From assembly GCA_032718475.1 (NCBI GenBank), contig JAUCBJ010003298.1, positions 1 to 64,000 of the forward strand: a stretch of 64,000 bases of DNA. The letters are read 5' to 3'. The position numbers and the translations under genes were made by a program. This DNA comes from Nemertoderma westbladi. Its lineage: Eukaryota; Xenacoelomorpha; Nemertodermatida; Nemertodermatidae. This document shows positions 1 to 10,784 of the stretch, in pieces. The notes below the pieces were generated by a model that ran no database searches, was not told the origin of the DNA, and saw nothing but the letters and a program-made list of their open reading frames with translations. Positions within the stretch are counted from its first letter, which is position 1. Every line of letters starts with the position of its first letter.

Positions 1-330
1 GAAGGGGTGGGGTGTGGGGAAAGGAAGGGAGGGGGTGTGGGTAGTTGGTGGGTGAAGGGGTGGTGGAGTGTGGGGGGGAAGGGGTGGGGTGTGGGTAGTG
101 GGTGGGGGAAGGGCTGGTGGGGTGTGGTGGGGAAGGGGTGGTGGAGTGTGGAGAGGGGTGTGGTGTGGGGAAAGGAAGGGAGGGGGTGGGGTGTGGGTGG
201 AATGGGGTGTGTGTGGGAGGGGTGGGATGTCGGGCGAAGGTGTGGGGTCTGGGAGGATGGGGTGGGGTGTGACGGGAATGGAGGGGAGAGGGCGGGGCTG
301 GGCGCGGTGGGTCTTGGTGTTCATTATCAT
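1..330. repeat. G-rich degenerate minisatellite in a polybromo intron
   Basis: The plus strand is built almost only of G, T and A in irregular units such as GGGGAAGGGGTGG and GGTGTGGGGAAAGG, with many runs of three to five G. It lies in the intron before the exon at 360. Part of it (about 99-240) is repeated nearly unchanged just after the next exon, at 1036-1168. Repeated G-runs with short loops are the pattern expected of G-quadruplex-forming DNA or RNA. Open frames here are composition artefacts rich in Gly and Trp. Confidence 0.85.
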
Positions 331-359
331 TATATTTATTTTATATGATGTTCCATTAG

Positions 360-572
360 GATCTGGATGATGGCGGTGTCCGATACAACAACTCAGAGTA
401 TAAGATCGGCGACTTTGTTTATGTTGAACCGACTGTCCATTCTTTACCTCCCCATATAGTTTCTATTGATCGGTTTATTAAAGACGACACTGGGGATGTC
501 AGTATATATGGGTGTTGGTATTACAGACCCCAGGAAACATTTCATCTCAAATCGCGAAAATTCTTAGAGAAG
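360..572 (+). CDS. PBRM1: Polybromo-1-like exon, first half of a BAH domain
   Basis: This internal exon has 71 whole codons and phase 0 at both ends. The acceptor is the AG at 358-359 and the donor is GTCAGA at 573. The translation has the features of the proximal BAH domain of polybromo (the BAF180 subunit of PBAF-type SWI/SNF chromatin remodellers): YKIGDFVYVEP near residues 14-24, LPPHIVSIDRF, then GCWYYRPQETFH and KFLEK at the end. BAH domains are protein-protein or nucleosome-interaction modules in nuclear chromatin proteins. The exon continues without a gap into the exon at 862-1035. The bromodomain exons that normally precede it would lie upstream of the window. The family call is strong; a full-length functional gene cannot be shown from two exons. 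The donor is not a strong consensus. Confidence 0.85.
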
Positions 573-683
573 GTCAGATTTTTTAAATAGCTGTGTTTGA
601 TATTTCCTTATATTAATCCACATTAATACAATATGGTCCTCCATATGGTGATATACTTAATTAATTTATAATTGTTGTGGAAG

Positions 684-798
684 ACAAACAAACAAACAAA
701 CAAACAAACAAACAAACAAACAAACAAACAAACAAACAAACAAACAAACAAACAAACAAACAAACAAACAAACAAACAAACAAACAAACAAACAAACA
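684..798. repeat. (CAAA)n microsatellite
   Basis: An almost uninterrupted run of the tetranucleotide CAAA sits in the 289-bp intron between the two polybromo exons. It decays at its right end to CAGACAGACGGACACACGG. It yields meaningless repeat proteins in all frames (QTNK on one strand, LFVC on the other). Confidence 0.97.
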
Positions 799-861
799 GA
801 CAGACGGACACACGGAAAACAACAATACTAAGTTCATTCTAAATGTTGTTTATTATTACAG

Positions 862-1035
862 GAAGTATTTAAGAGTGACAGCGGACACACTAAGCTCTCT
901 GCAGTTATCGGTAAATGTTACGTCATGTTTGTCAGGGACTACTTTAAGTACAAACCTCAGGGTTTCAAAGATGACGATGTTTTCGTGTGCGAATCTCGCT
1001 ACTCGAAGAAAGCCAAATCCTTCAAGAAGATCAAG
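862..1035 (+). CDS. PBRM1: Polybromo-1-like exon, second half of the BAH domain
   Basis: This is a 58-codon phase-0 exon. The acceptor is TATTATTACAG ending at 861, and the donor is AAG|GTTAGT at 1036. It begins EVFKSD, followed by IGKCYVMFVRDYFK, then DDDVFVCESRY and KSFKKIK. These blocks match the order seen in the C-terminal half of the first BAH domain of animal polybromo proteins. Joined to 360-572 it gives a continuous BAH segment of 129 residues. In polybromo the protein should continue to a second BAH domain and an HMG box. I could not find those exons on the plus strand in the remaining 63 kb. The next recognisable gene is the kinase at 17849, on the same strand. Confidence 0.87.
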
Positions 1036-1168
1036 GTTAGTGGGTGGGGGAAGGGTTGGTGGAGTGTGGTGGGGAAGGGGTGGTGGAATGTGGAGAGTGG
1101 TGGGGTGTGGGGAAAGGAAGGGAGGGGGTGGAATGGGGTGTGGGGGAGGGGTGGGATGTCGGGCGATG
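1036..1168. repeat. Second copy of the G-rich intronic block
   Basis: The sequence directly after the donor repeats the block seen at about 99-240. It has the same order of GTGGGTGGGGGAAGGG, GGGGAAGGGGTGGTGG, GGGGAAAGGAAGGGAGGG and GGTGGGATGTCGGGCGA, with small length differences. Two successive introns therefore carry the same G-rich module flanking the two-exon BAH segment. Confidence 0.85.
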
Positions 1169-1189
1169 TTTGGTCAGGTCAGGTATTCT

Positions 1190-4100
1190 AGGTCATTGAT
1201 CAAGAAAACTTGCCACCTCCATGCATCATAAAGGAGGTGCCACCTGTAGCTGCATAGACCCTCTTACTAGGGCAAATCTGGTCCTGTAACTAGGACCCCC
1301 TTCGTTCTGGGATAAGGACGCCCTTGGTTCTGGATTAAGGACCCATATACTTGGCTGCAGGGGTATATGGCCTGGCCAGGCAGATGGTGATCTACCAATG
1401 GCTGGTCAGGAGTAGAGTGTTCTTATGTCCACTCTGAGTGCACTTCACTGCGACCTGCACCTGGCAGCAGGGGTACAGGGCTACAGGGCATGGACCCAGC
1501 AGATGAGCTGCACAGCCAATGGTGGGTCATGTGCGCGAGAGTAGATATGGGTGATGGGCCTCATATCTGACTCCACTGCGACACCCACCCTGTGGAATGG
1601 CAAACCAGGGTGTGGTATTTGCCCCGAGAGCTGACCCGGCAAAAAAGCACCCCCCAACCCCACTATGGATTACATTTGTAATGCGGAGGTCCAGCCACTA
1701 GAGGCCAGTGGAATGACTGGACACAATCGGCCTCACAGGCGTCAGTTATCTCCTGACCGGCTGCCTGTCTCACCCCCTACTGGAGAGAGAGCGGCAAACA
1801 ATTCTTTGAGTCCCTTTCCTGATGACCTTTCTGGCCCAAACCCTGGGTCACCAGGGAGGCCAGATTGTGAGGGGGAGAGGGATTCTGGAGTTGGAGGCTA
1901 CTCTCATGTTCCACCCCGACCAACAAAGCCATTGGTTTCTGATCTGATGCAAGTCACTAGACTAGCCTCAGTAAACACCCTAACACTCGGGTCCCCAATG
2001 CGACAAGGTGAGCTGACTGCCTTGGCAGATAGGCTTTCTCTTAGTGCAGTGGGTGTTCAAGAGCACCTAATGCAGACTGGACAGACTGATGAGGTTCTGA
2101 TTAAGGACATGGGGGGCGGTTGGCGATGAATCCAACTGCACATGCAGCATTGGATAAAATAGACCAAATCTCTAACCGCATCATCTGTTGCCACTACTCA
2201 TGTTCTGGAAGACTGGCTAAGAAGTTTCCTAAGGTTGTTCTGATTGTGTGCTACTCTCCAACTAGTGTTGCCCTGTAGAGGAGGTGGAAAATTTCTACCA
2301 GAATCTACAAGCAGCTACTGATGGAGTGGATCAGCATGCATTCTTAACATTCCTGGGAGACTTTAATGCAAGTCTGCATCAATCACCTACATCGCCCTGG
2401 GTCTATAGCAATAGTGTTAACCGAAATTCCGTCCATCTTCAGGATTTTATCTCTGGAAATGGATTGTTTTCGGCTGGAACCCAGTTCAAGAAGCGAACTG
2501 GAAAGCTATGGACTCATAGTGGACCCAGTGGTCACAAGTCCCAGATAGACCATATCCTGTTTCGTAGGAAATACAGGAGCTCTATACAAGACTGTAATGC
2601 ATTTACACTACGACCCTTCTCCAGTGATCACCGCCATATTGTGGCCAAGGTAAGACTTAGTCTTTGTGCTAGCAGAACAACGAAATTTGCCTTGCCTCGG
2701 CATGACTGGTCCTCTCTGTTGCAACAGCCAAGTGTGAGATCCAGCTTCACACTACAGCTGATCAACAGGTATGAGGTTCTTGTCTCTGAGGCGACAGATC
2801 ACTGTGAGGGCTATACTGCCTTCACAGAGGCAGTTAAGTTAGCAGCTGCAGAAACAGTTCCTGTATACCCTCGAAACAGGAAACGGGCCCCCTGGACTGA
2901 CAACAAAATTCAGAAGTGCCGAAATGACCTCTACAAGGCGCAGAAAGAGTCCCGACTCAAACAGACTACAGCGGCCAAGAATGCAGTTAAGGCTGCATCT
3001 AGGTCCCTCAACAGGCAGTACTCTGTTAATTTACAGGAGCTAATAAACCAACAGGTTGATGCCATCAATGATGCTGATGACAGCAGGCAATCATCCCTGG
3101 CATGGAGATCGATCAACTTGCTTGCTGGTCGAAAAAGCCAACCAACCACCAAGGTTAAGGCTGAATCACCAGCCGATCGCCTAAATGGTTGGAAGGCCCA
3201 CTTTGAAAAGCTCCTCAATAATGACAGGGTATTGCCTGATAACTTTATAGAAGTAATAGTGTCTGAGTCTGTACTCCCAGATATTCCCATTGGTGATATC
3301 TCCTTTGCAGAAGTGAAGGCTGCTGCAAAGAGCATTAAGACCAATCGTGCCAGTGGAGTAGATGGTGTTCCCCCTGAGGTCTTTAAAATATCTGAGTGTT
3401 TAAAGCTCATATATCCCATCATAGTAGACATGTACCGAACAACAAGAGTCCCACAAGAAATGAAAACAAATAAGTTGGTGCCAGTTCCCAAGAAGGGCAA
3501 CCTAACACTCTATGGTTCTTTTCGGGGAATCTTATTGATCTCGATTGCTGCAAAGCTATACAATAGAATTCTATTAAATCGCATCAGGGATCCCATTGAG
3601 AGACTGCTCCGTGGAAATCAGAATGGGTTCCGTAAAGGTCGTGGGACCATGGAGCCCATTTTGGCACTTAGAAGGATAATTGAAGAGTTATCAAAAAAGA
3701 AAGACAGGCATCTGGCTGTTATCTTTGTTGACTTCTTCAAGGCCTTTGATTCAGTCTCTCGCTCACGTATGTTCAGCATACTTTCATTATATGGGATTCC
3801 TGATGAAATTATTGCAGCAATCAGATCAGTATACGATGGTTCGACAACATTTGTGTCTACTGTTGACGGTGACACAGAACCATTTGAAGTGTTATGGGGC
3901 GTCCTCCAGGGAGACACACTTGCACCATTCCTGTTCATAATTGTTGTTGACTATGTTCTACGCATGTCCTTAGATCATTATAATGATGATGGGGTGATGA
4001 TAACTCCACCTACTGGCTCCAGAAGTCGAGGAAATCCTGCCAAGTACCTAACTGATCTAGACTTTGCTGATGACTTAGGAGTACTCTCAGAATCACTAGA

Positions 4101-4892
4101 GGGACCCCAACGGCTCCTCAGCTCATTAGAACATGCTGCTTCTAGTGTTGGTCTTTTTATTAACTCCAGAAAGACCAAAATTTTGACAGTTAACTTTGAA
4201 AGTCCTCAGCAAGTCTCTGATCGGATGAGCATAAGCTCAAAAGATGGTATGCTTGAGCATGTGGATAACTTCTGTTACCTGGGATCATGGATCCGGAAGT
4301 CAGGTGAGGACCTTCGAATACGTAAGGGAAAGGCATGGGCACTGGGCAGCCTTGAATAGGCTTTCCAGGATTTGGAAGTCACCGAGAATTAATCGGAAAC
4401 TTAAGGTCCGATTATTTAGAGCAGCAGTAGTTCCAGTACTCCTCTATGGGAGTCCATGCTGGGCTCTAACTGCTGAGGATACCAAATCTCTGGATGGCAC
4501 ATTCACAAGAATGCTACGCCGGGTTCATTGTGTCAAGTACAATGCACACTTCTCCAACCAGGCACTATATAACATTAGAGGTGTCTCATTGGTTCCCCCA
4601 AGCTTGACACTAGAACAAAATCGCCTCCGCTTGGCAGGACATTGCTTTCGCAGTGAGGACCAGCCAGTGCATAATCTTGTACTTTGGCAGCCTCATGGAG
4701 TGAATAAGCATGGTGGACAGCCCATGACTTTCTTGAGACGCATCTTAAAGGACACTGGCCTTGAAGATGCGGATGATCTAGCAAATGTCATGGGTGATAG
4801 GGAGTTGTGGCGGTGCAATTTTGTCGATAAGCCGGCACAGCATTCTTAAAAATGCAGCTGCAATGCAGCATGCCGATCCTAGTAGTAGTAGT
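1190..4892 (+). mobile_element. Non-LTR retrotransposon (APE-type LINE), degenerate copy
   Basis: A leader of about 470 bp without a convincing frame is followed by a broken EN-RT reading frame (1665-4849). The element ends in a short (TAG)n tract at 4879-4893, the kind of simple-repeat 3' end common in LINEs. The 5' boundary is a guess, placed where the G-rich intron sequence ends. Related 3' fragments occur at about 18800-18940 and, in reverse, at 62575-63125, so this family has several copies in the window. The clade is not resolved by eye; a single EN-RT frame with a conserved R-RL-GH tail resembles RTE-like elements. It probably lies in a polybromo intron. Confidence 0.85.
1665..4849 (+). 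pseudogene. LINE endonuclease-reverse transcriptase, frameshifted
   Basis: The start of the endonuclease domain is visible at the end of the first open stretch (SVNTLTLGSP, GELTALADRL, VGVQEH). It then breaks at 2129, where a stop and probably a deletion follow. The frame resumes around 2170 (KVVLIVCYSPTS) and shifts at about 2275. It then stays open from 2284 to 4359. That stretch has the EN motifs GDFN and SSDHR and the RT blocks SGVDGVPPEV, QNGFRKGRG, VDFFKAFDS (motif A), GVLQGDTLAP (motif B), LDFADDLG (motif C) and SRKTKI. A frameshift at about 4340 moves the frame to the ORF ending at 4849. That tail carries LFRAAVVPVLLYG, the RLRLAGHCFR motif and a conserved C-terminus. At least three lesions make this copy inactive; the catalytic FADD is intact. 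Confidence 0.88.
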
Positions 4893-5639
4893 TATTCATT
4901 ATTAGCTTCCGTAACTATAGTTTCATTTGCGATCCAAAGGTCCCTCTATTTATTATCAAATCCACAATTATTATCATTATCTACTTCCACCTCAAAGTTG
5001 TCCCTAAATTAATGACCAATTGGATTATATAAATTAGGATAATATTCCTTACCGAATGGCCAAATAATTACTTCCACGCACTTGGCATTTGACAAGTCCT
5101 CCACTTACCTGATTCGAGTCACCGCAGCCCATAAAATAATTAACCACTCTTACTCGATGGATTTATAACCATCTAGTACATTAATTAATACCTCCATCAA
5201 CCTGACAGTGCTCTAAGTGTCCATCCGGTGCGGTACTGCACGTATAGTTAGTTACCGAGTATTAGTTATAGTGGTAGTAGTATAGTTAGTTAGGCGGATG
5301 GTGACCTGGATGCAGCCTGACTGACAGTCGGAATATTACCTAACGCTTCGGAAATATTTTTCATAGAAAATCTTTTTTTCTTTCTAGGGACCTATTTTGT
5401 TCATTTTGGGGAGCCACCTTGATTTGATGATTTGTTTATTACGTACATTATACAACGTATAAGTACAAATTAAATAAAGTAACACTCACTACATTAATAA
5501 TTATTGGCACAGCACTGTAGTATAGTAATTATTAGTAGCACATATTATAAAGAGCGTACGTAGTGTGGTGTATAAATGGCACGGGAATATACTATATTCA
5601 ATATGCACAATACTTATACATACAACAAAAGTTAACGAA
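4893..5639. other. AT-rich spacer, no gene seen
   Basis: The spacer between the two oppositely oriented LINEs contains short TAGTTAGTTA and TAGTAGTAG runs and no convincing coding frame. Part may be the 3' untranslated region of the minus-strand LINE, but I see no clear end. Confidence 0.5.
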
Positions 5640-7379
5640 AAAATAACTATTTACTTACTTCTAGCACGATGAAATATAGTTTAGTAAACTTTGGATCTCT
5701 TCACCCTCAAAACCCGGAATCACCGAAAAACCGATTAAGGCATCAATTAAATCTTTACATGTATCTACTTTCCATTCTTCACCTGATGGAATAGCAACAT
5801 ACTTAAGTTTCGTACTAATTAATGCAGGCGTTAAAATAGATAGGTTTGAAGTATCACACTCTGTTGCAATATTACGTAAATTTCTACCACTTATTGACCT
5901 GCAATCCGATAACAACAGTTTAGCTAAAAACCGTATGCACGTCCTATTTGAGTGTAATAAAGTATTGCTGAAAGTTACGAAATTTTTACAAATAATCACC
6001 CATGGGTGCATAAAACCCGGAATTTCCTGCACTATGAACCTGTGAGAATTGTATGGTAGACGACAGGTAATCCTAACGTTAATATTCCAACTTGTTAATA
6101 ATCTACGGCACTCATCAGACCACAAATTCCAGGTATTACTACCATAAAACGACATTGCATATAATCTCTGTATTTGTAAAATATTACTAGGATGTGCAAA
6201 TCCAAATTCTTGTTTAATATTATTTAGTTTACCAATAAATTGTCCCCTTTTTCTCAAAATATCACCAGATAAACGGCACTTATAATCGATAAGTATTCCT
6301 AGATGAGTAGCCTCTTTAACCCAAGGCAATTGAATATCATTAATTTATATTCGAAATGCCGGTGGATTCCAACGGAAACCAAACGGGATACATTTACATT
6401 TACACTTTTCCACATTAACATCAGTACTCAGTCGTAGATTATACTTACTGCAAAATTCTTTACACAGATTAACCATAAACTGAAGGCCTACTACTGAAGG
6501 ACAGAGTAAAAACACATCGTCTGCGTACGCTAATACCCCAAAATAATAATTACCAATAAAGCAACCTACCTGAGATTTACGTAATGAACTAATCAGCATA
6601 TTTAGAACAATGCAAAACAAAATAGGGGAGCATACTGCACCTTGACGCACTCCGTTAGTGATTGAGAATTTAAACGAATCGCTATTTAACCATTTCACCG
6701 CACAAATTTGATTACAGTAAATGAAAAGCAAACACCTTAGATATAACACAGAAAATCCCTTTTTTAGTAACTCCAAAAATAGAATTGGCCATTGGATCAG
6801 GTCAAAAGCCTTCGTGAAATCCAACAGGCACCCAAAAACTGGCGTTGAATGTCTAGCATAGTAATTAATCACCTCGGATGCTGACCAAGTGCACATCACA
6901 GTACTAGATTCACTACACTGAAAAAACCAAACCTGTATTTGTGATTTTCACCCTAGGTTGTAAATTATAACATAGGTTTTCAATTTGGAACTTCCGATTT
7001 CGAAAAAAGAATAAGTGTTTCAAATTAACGATATATAATTAGTTTGAGTGGTATTGACATAAGGGTTAGTTGCAATCACTTTTAAAAGAATTATAAAACT
7101 TTTAATATTTTTTTATCAAACTACTGGTTTCTCAAAAAACCCTAGTTTTAATGAGAAACAAAACCACCGGTTTTAAATAATTTGATGATGGTTTTCTAAT
7201 CAGTGACAAACCCGGGTTTAACCCCATAATAAACACATAATTAATGAAACAAAAACGGGGTTTTTGGGAATAAATCTATTTTTAATTACTGTTAAAAACT
7301 TGGGGTTTGTAAATTCTTTGAAAGTAGGGTTGTGGGTTGTGAAAACCACTGTTTTTTTATACATTGACCCTTCATTTTG

Positions 7380-8045
7380 TTGACTGATAAACCGGGTTTT
7401 TATTCAATAAAGATTGAGGTTTTTAACAAACAAAATGCCGGTTTTATGATAATAACAGTCGCAAATTTGTACGAGAAAACCTGTGGTTTGAAAATATTGG
7501 AAACTAGGGGTTTTGTTTAATTAAAACCATGCATTTTGTATACATTTAACCTTCATCTTGTTAACTGATAAACCTGGGTTTTCATTCAATAATGATTGAG
7601 GTTTTTAACAAACAAAATGCCGGTTTTATGATAATACTGTAACAGTCGCAAATTTGTACGAGAAAACCTGTGGTTTGAAAATATTGGAAACTAGGGGTTT
7701 CGTTTAATTAAAACCATGCATTTTGTATACATTTAACCTTCATCTTGTTAACTGATAAACCTGGGTTTTTATTCAATAAAGATTGAGGTTTTTAACAAAC
7801 AAAATGCCGGTTTTATGATAATACTGTAACAGTCGCAAATTTGTACGAGAAAACCTGTGGTTTGAAAATATTGGAAACTAGGGGTTTCGTTTAATTAAAA
7901 CCATGCATTTTGTATACATTTAACCTTCATCTTGTTAACTGATAAACCTGGGTTTTTATTCAATAAAGATTGAGGTTTTTAACAAACAAAATGCCGGTTT
8001 TATGATAATAACAGTCGCAAATTTGTACGAGAAAACCTGGGGTTT
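7380..8045. repeat. Tandem repeat of about 187 bp in element A
   Basis: Markers such as GATAAACC recur at 7385, 7567, 7754 and 7941 (spacing 182, 187, 187), each within a near-identical unit containing AACAAACAAAATGCCGG and GTACGAGAAAACCTG. The last copy is partial and runs into the next repeat block. Confidence 0.9.
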
Positions 8046-8330
8046 GAAAATATTGGTTAAAATACTGTTTAAAATACATCTAAACCAGGTTTTATATTTA
8101 GGAACCCCTGGTTTTGTGTGAATTAACCCCTGTTTAAAATACATCTAAACCAGGTTTTATATTTAGGAACCCCTGGTTTTGTGTGAATTAACCCCTGTTT
8201 AAAATACATCTAAACCAGGTTTTATATTTAGGAACCCCTGGTTTTGTGTGAATTAACCCCTGTTTAAAATACATCTAAACCAGGTTTTATATTTAGGAAC
8301 CCCTGGTTTGTGTGATTGAAACCCCGTTTC
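8046..8330. repeat. 65-bp tandem repeat in element A
   Basis: About four copies of a unit containing TAAACCAGGTTTTATATTTA and GGAACCCCTGGTTTTG recur every 65 bp. The last copy is diverged. Each unit contains the small inverted repeats AAACCAGGTTT and AACCCCTGGTT. Confidence 0.92.
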
Positions 8331-8710
8331 ACACATCTAAACCAGGTTTTAAGCTTGTGAATCCCGTTCGATATGGTTGAAAATAAAGAATAAACCCAGA
8401 GTTTATAACTTTCCTAAACCACCGGTTTGGCTTAACCACCGGTTTTCGAAACCACCGGTTTGCTGAAAGAATCGGCGATTAAAGTGGCTGGATTTTAATC
8501 GGCGATTCCTTCGGCAAACCGGTGGTTTTTCAATAAATAATACAGGTTTCGTTTTTTCAGTGTACGGAAACCAAATTGGAGATCATCCAATTTTAATTTC
8601 GAACCTTCCCCTAATAACATTACCCACTCAAAAACTTTCAAAAGTAACGCAGATATTGCAATAGCCCTATAATTAGTATCTGAAGAAATGTCCCCCAACT
8701 TATTTTTCAC

Positions 8711-9696
8711 ATTGGTATCATAGAAATAGATAACAAACATTTAGACACATAGCCATGTGATAAGAAAGCATTAAATAACTTGGCAAGGTGACTTTCAAGA
8801 AAAGCACCGCCATTAATCAGTGCACCGGAATCAAAACTGTAACTGACGTCTGATTTATTATTCTTTAATCGCAGTAAAGCCTCATGTATAATACGGGGCG
8901 ATAAAAGTTCACTAAGGCCAGTACCATTGGGTTGGTTCACATTATTCACATTAATGTTATTAATCTTTTTAATTTCGTCAGCCAGCTTGGATTCAACATC
9001 CGATAATTTCACATCACAAGAAATGTTCTGATTATATAAAACATTATAAATATTAGCAAAAATATCCGCAATATCTGACGAATCAGTTTTACCATTAATA
9101 GAACTCGATTGCACTCGCACATTCCCTCTAAATTTTTTGATTTCATCAAAAATACCAGTAGTACCACTTAAACAGGCCTGCAAAATTTTATTACGTTTAA
9201 TGTTACCCTGTGCTTTTTTTAACCTGCGTATAGCATATTGATATTGGGCACGAGTAGTACGGCGTTTATGAAAGAGATAACTATTAGCACCAGTTGGTTT
9301 CCCCGCAGCACTCCAAACATCATGCCAAAACATAGCATCTATTTTAAAATCTCTCACATGTTCGTTCCAACCGGGCAATGTTTGAAATCGCTTGCGGTTT
9401 ATAACGCCTCCAGTATGTGGCAAAATCTCAGCTGCATTCTCAATAGCCTCCAATAGCTGCATTGTGTATTTTTCAATAAACAAACGATGTTCAGGTTTAG
9501 AACATAAAAAATTATTGCAATTATGACAATCGGTCTCTAAAGAAACATTTATCAGCAAATCATTCAGTAACGAATGATAACTTGCCTTTTGTTGATCAGT
9601 TGCTTTATCGTAAGAATATTTAACTGGAGGAGGCTCAGAAATAATATTGGGATTTAAAGCATCAACTTTAAATTTAAAATATATAGGGCTGTGGTT
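8711..9696 (-). pseudogene. LINE connector between endonuclease and RT, frameshift at its end
   Basis: This is the same frame as the endonuclease, after the TGA. It has a Cys/His cluster (CHNCNNFLC), an Arg/Lys-rich stretch (FHKRRTTRAQYQYAIRRLKK) and the start of the RT region (LSPRIIHEALLRLKNNKSD). It reads into a stop after SISMIPM. The expected continuation (VKNKLGDISSDTNYRAI) is present in another frame directly after it, consistent with a single-base loss near 8711. Confidence 0.8.
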
Positions 9697-10437
9697 TCAT
9701 ATATTTGTACCAGAATGAATAACATTGGCCTCAAAACAAGCATCTAATAAATTGTGGCTAACAAGAAAATGATCTATTGTAGAACGGTGGATAACATTGT
9801 TGAACATTGACAAGTAAGTGTAGTCAATTGGGAAAACGTTCCATAAACAAAAAATGGAAAGGGTTTCTATGTAATCAATTACAGTACGTACATGTGTCGA
9901 ACTACGATTTAAATCTGCATTTAAATCTCCCGCCCATAACAGATTATCAAACTGTGACGTAGTTACTGTGTCCTTGATACTATTAAGCAAAGTGAACAAC
10001 TCCTCTGAAACTGTAGGGCTGTTCTGATTATCTACCGGAAAATATGAATTGATCAACAGCAACTTGTTATTTGGAAAATTAAAAATAACTGCCTGATATC
10101 TAATATTATTACCAGTATTGATTATAGAAATATATTTAGATAGCGATTTTTTCCAAAGGATACAAAGACCGCCGCTTGGTCTACCACGAGAAACTTCATC
10201 ACTCAAAAAAGTCGCCGGGACTACGCCGTAATCACAATCGGGGAAAAACGACCTAAATTTATAACAATTATCTTTCAAAATAAAATGTTCCTGAATACAA
10301 ACAATATCCGTGCCTAACAATAATGTATTAATAAAGTCTACTTTATCAATTCCCATACCGGTCGAATTATATGACACAATTGATACAGTATTATTATTAA
10401 CATTCAAGTTTGTGCCTTGAGAAAGTGCAGTAGCCAT
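9697..10437 (-). pseudogene. LINE AP-like endonuclease domain
   Basis: The 246-codon segment starts with Met at 10437 and shows the expected endonuclease order. SYNSTGMG lies near residue 25, then DIVCIQEHF (catalytic Glu), GRPSGGLCI, NSYFPVDN, LLWAGDLNADL (Asp-Leu-Asn pair), and STIDHFLVSHNLL. The last block would normally be followed by a D-H-S motif. Here a TGA intervenes, and the next codons read NHSPIYF, so the stop sits exactly in the final catalytic block. The enzyme would nick target DNA to prime reverse transcription. The same frame continues beyond the stop to 8711. Confidence 0.85.
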
Positions 10438-10784
10438 TGTTAAGAGGCCCTTGTTTTTTATTTAGGAGGGACTGCTATTTTGATTTCTGTTGTAAACGTG
10501 TCCCGTTGCTTTATGCCTGTAAATGTCCTATCTATAATAATGGGGGTAAATACACTGAAAAAACACAACCCAGGTTCTTTAAAAAACCCCGGGTCTTACT
10601 TTTTAAACCCATGTTATAATTTTGAAACGGCGGTAAATTTTTAAACCGGGGGTTTTAAAAAGATACAAAATAATATAAAATTATAAATAAAAAAAAGTGG
10701 GGGTTTTTCGAAACAGAATAAATAAACTCCCGGTTTTATCGAAATGATAATATGGCCTCTTGCGGTTAAATGACATATGTAAAA

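Larger units (their letters stand above)
6916..8562. mobile_element. Non-autonomous TIR element A (1,647 bp, TA target duplication)
   Basis: The left end is CACTGAAAAAACCAAACC. The right end is the inverse of CACTGAAAAAACGAAACC. The TIR extends over about 24 bp with one mismatch and is bordered on both sides by TA. The insertion lies inside the minus-strand RT frame. There is no transposase-like frame; the interior is two tandem-repeat blocks rich in GGTTT/AAACC motifs. CACTG ends are reminiscent of EnSpm/CACTA. A 2-bp TA duplication is more typical of Tc1/mariner-like elements, so the superfamily is open. Confidence 0.85.
5661..8710 (-). pseudogene. LINE reverse transcriptase split by a transposon
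   Basis: The part right of the insertion (8563-8710) encodes VKNKLGDISSDTNYRAI and LQFGFR. The part left of it (5661-6915) encodes LLDFTKAFDLIQWP (motif A), GVRQGAVCSPILF (motif B), LAYADDVFLLCPS (motif C) and a thumb/C-terminal region to NYISSC. Removing 6916-8562 with one of the two flanking TA pairs joins the halves in frame, passing from QFGFR into VMCTWSASEV. A TAA at about 6345 breaks the C-terminal part. The catalytic YADD is intact. Confidence 0.85.
5640..10550 (-). mobile_element. Minus-strand non-LTR retrotransposon (CR1/L2-like), interrupted
   Basis: Read right to left it encodes an apurinic-type endonuclease (10437-9697), a connector, and a reverse transcriptase that continues to about 5661. 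The RT is cut by the TIR element at 6916-8562. Without that insertion only a few lesions remain: a TGA at about 9697, a one-base loss at about 8711 and a TAA at about 6345. The copy is thus rather young or slowly decaying. The RT sequence (VRQGAVCSPILF, VLAYADDVFLL) differs clearly from the plus-strand LINE at 1190-4892. The CR1/L2-like label is by motif style only. The second TIR element begins just upstream of its coding start. Confidence 0.85.

Noticed and set aside
677-1231. 184-residue ORF spanning (CAAA)n and the exon at 862
   Set aside because: It reads the polybromo exon in the wrong frame and begins in a microsatellite; the BAH reading is in another frame.
1665-2129. Separate LINE ORF1 (gag-like) protein
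   Set aside because: Its last third encodes the beginning of the endonuclease domain (SVNTLTLGSP, VGVQEH), so it is the broken N-terminus of the single EN-RT protein.
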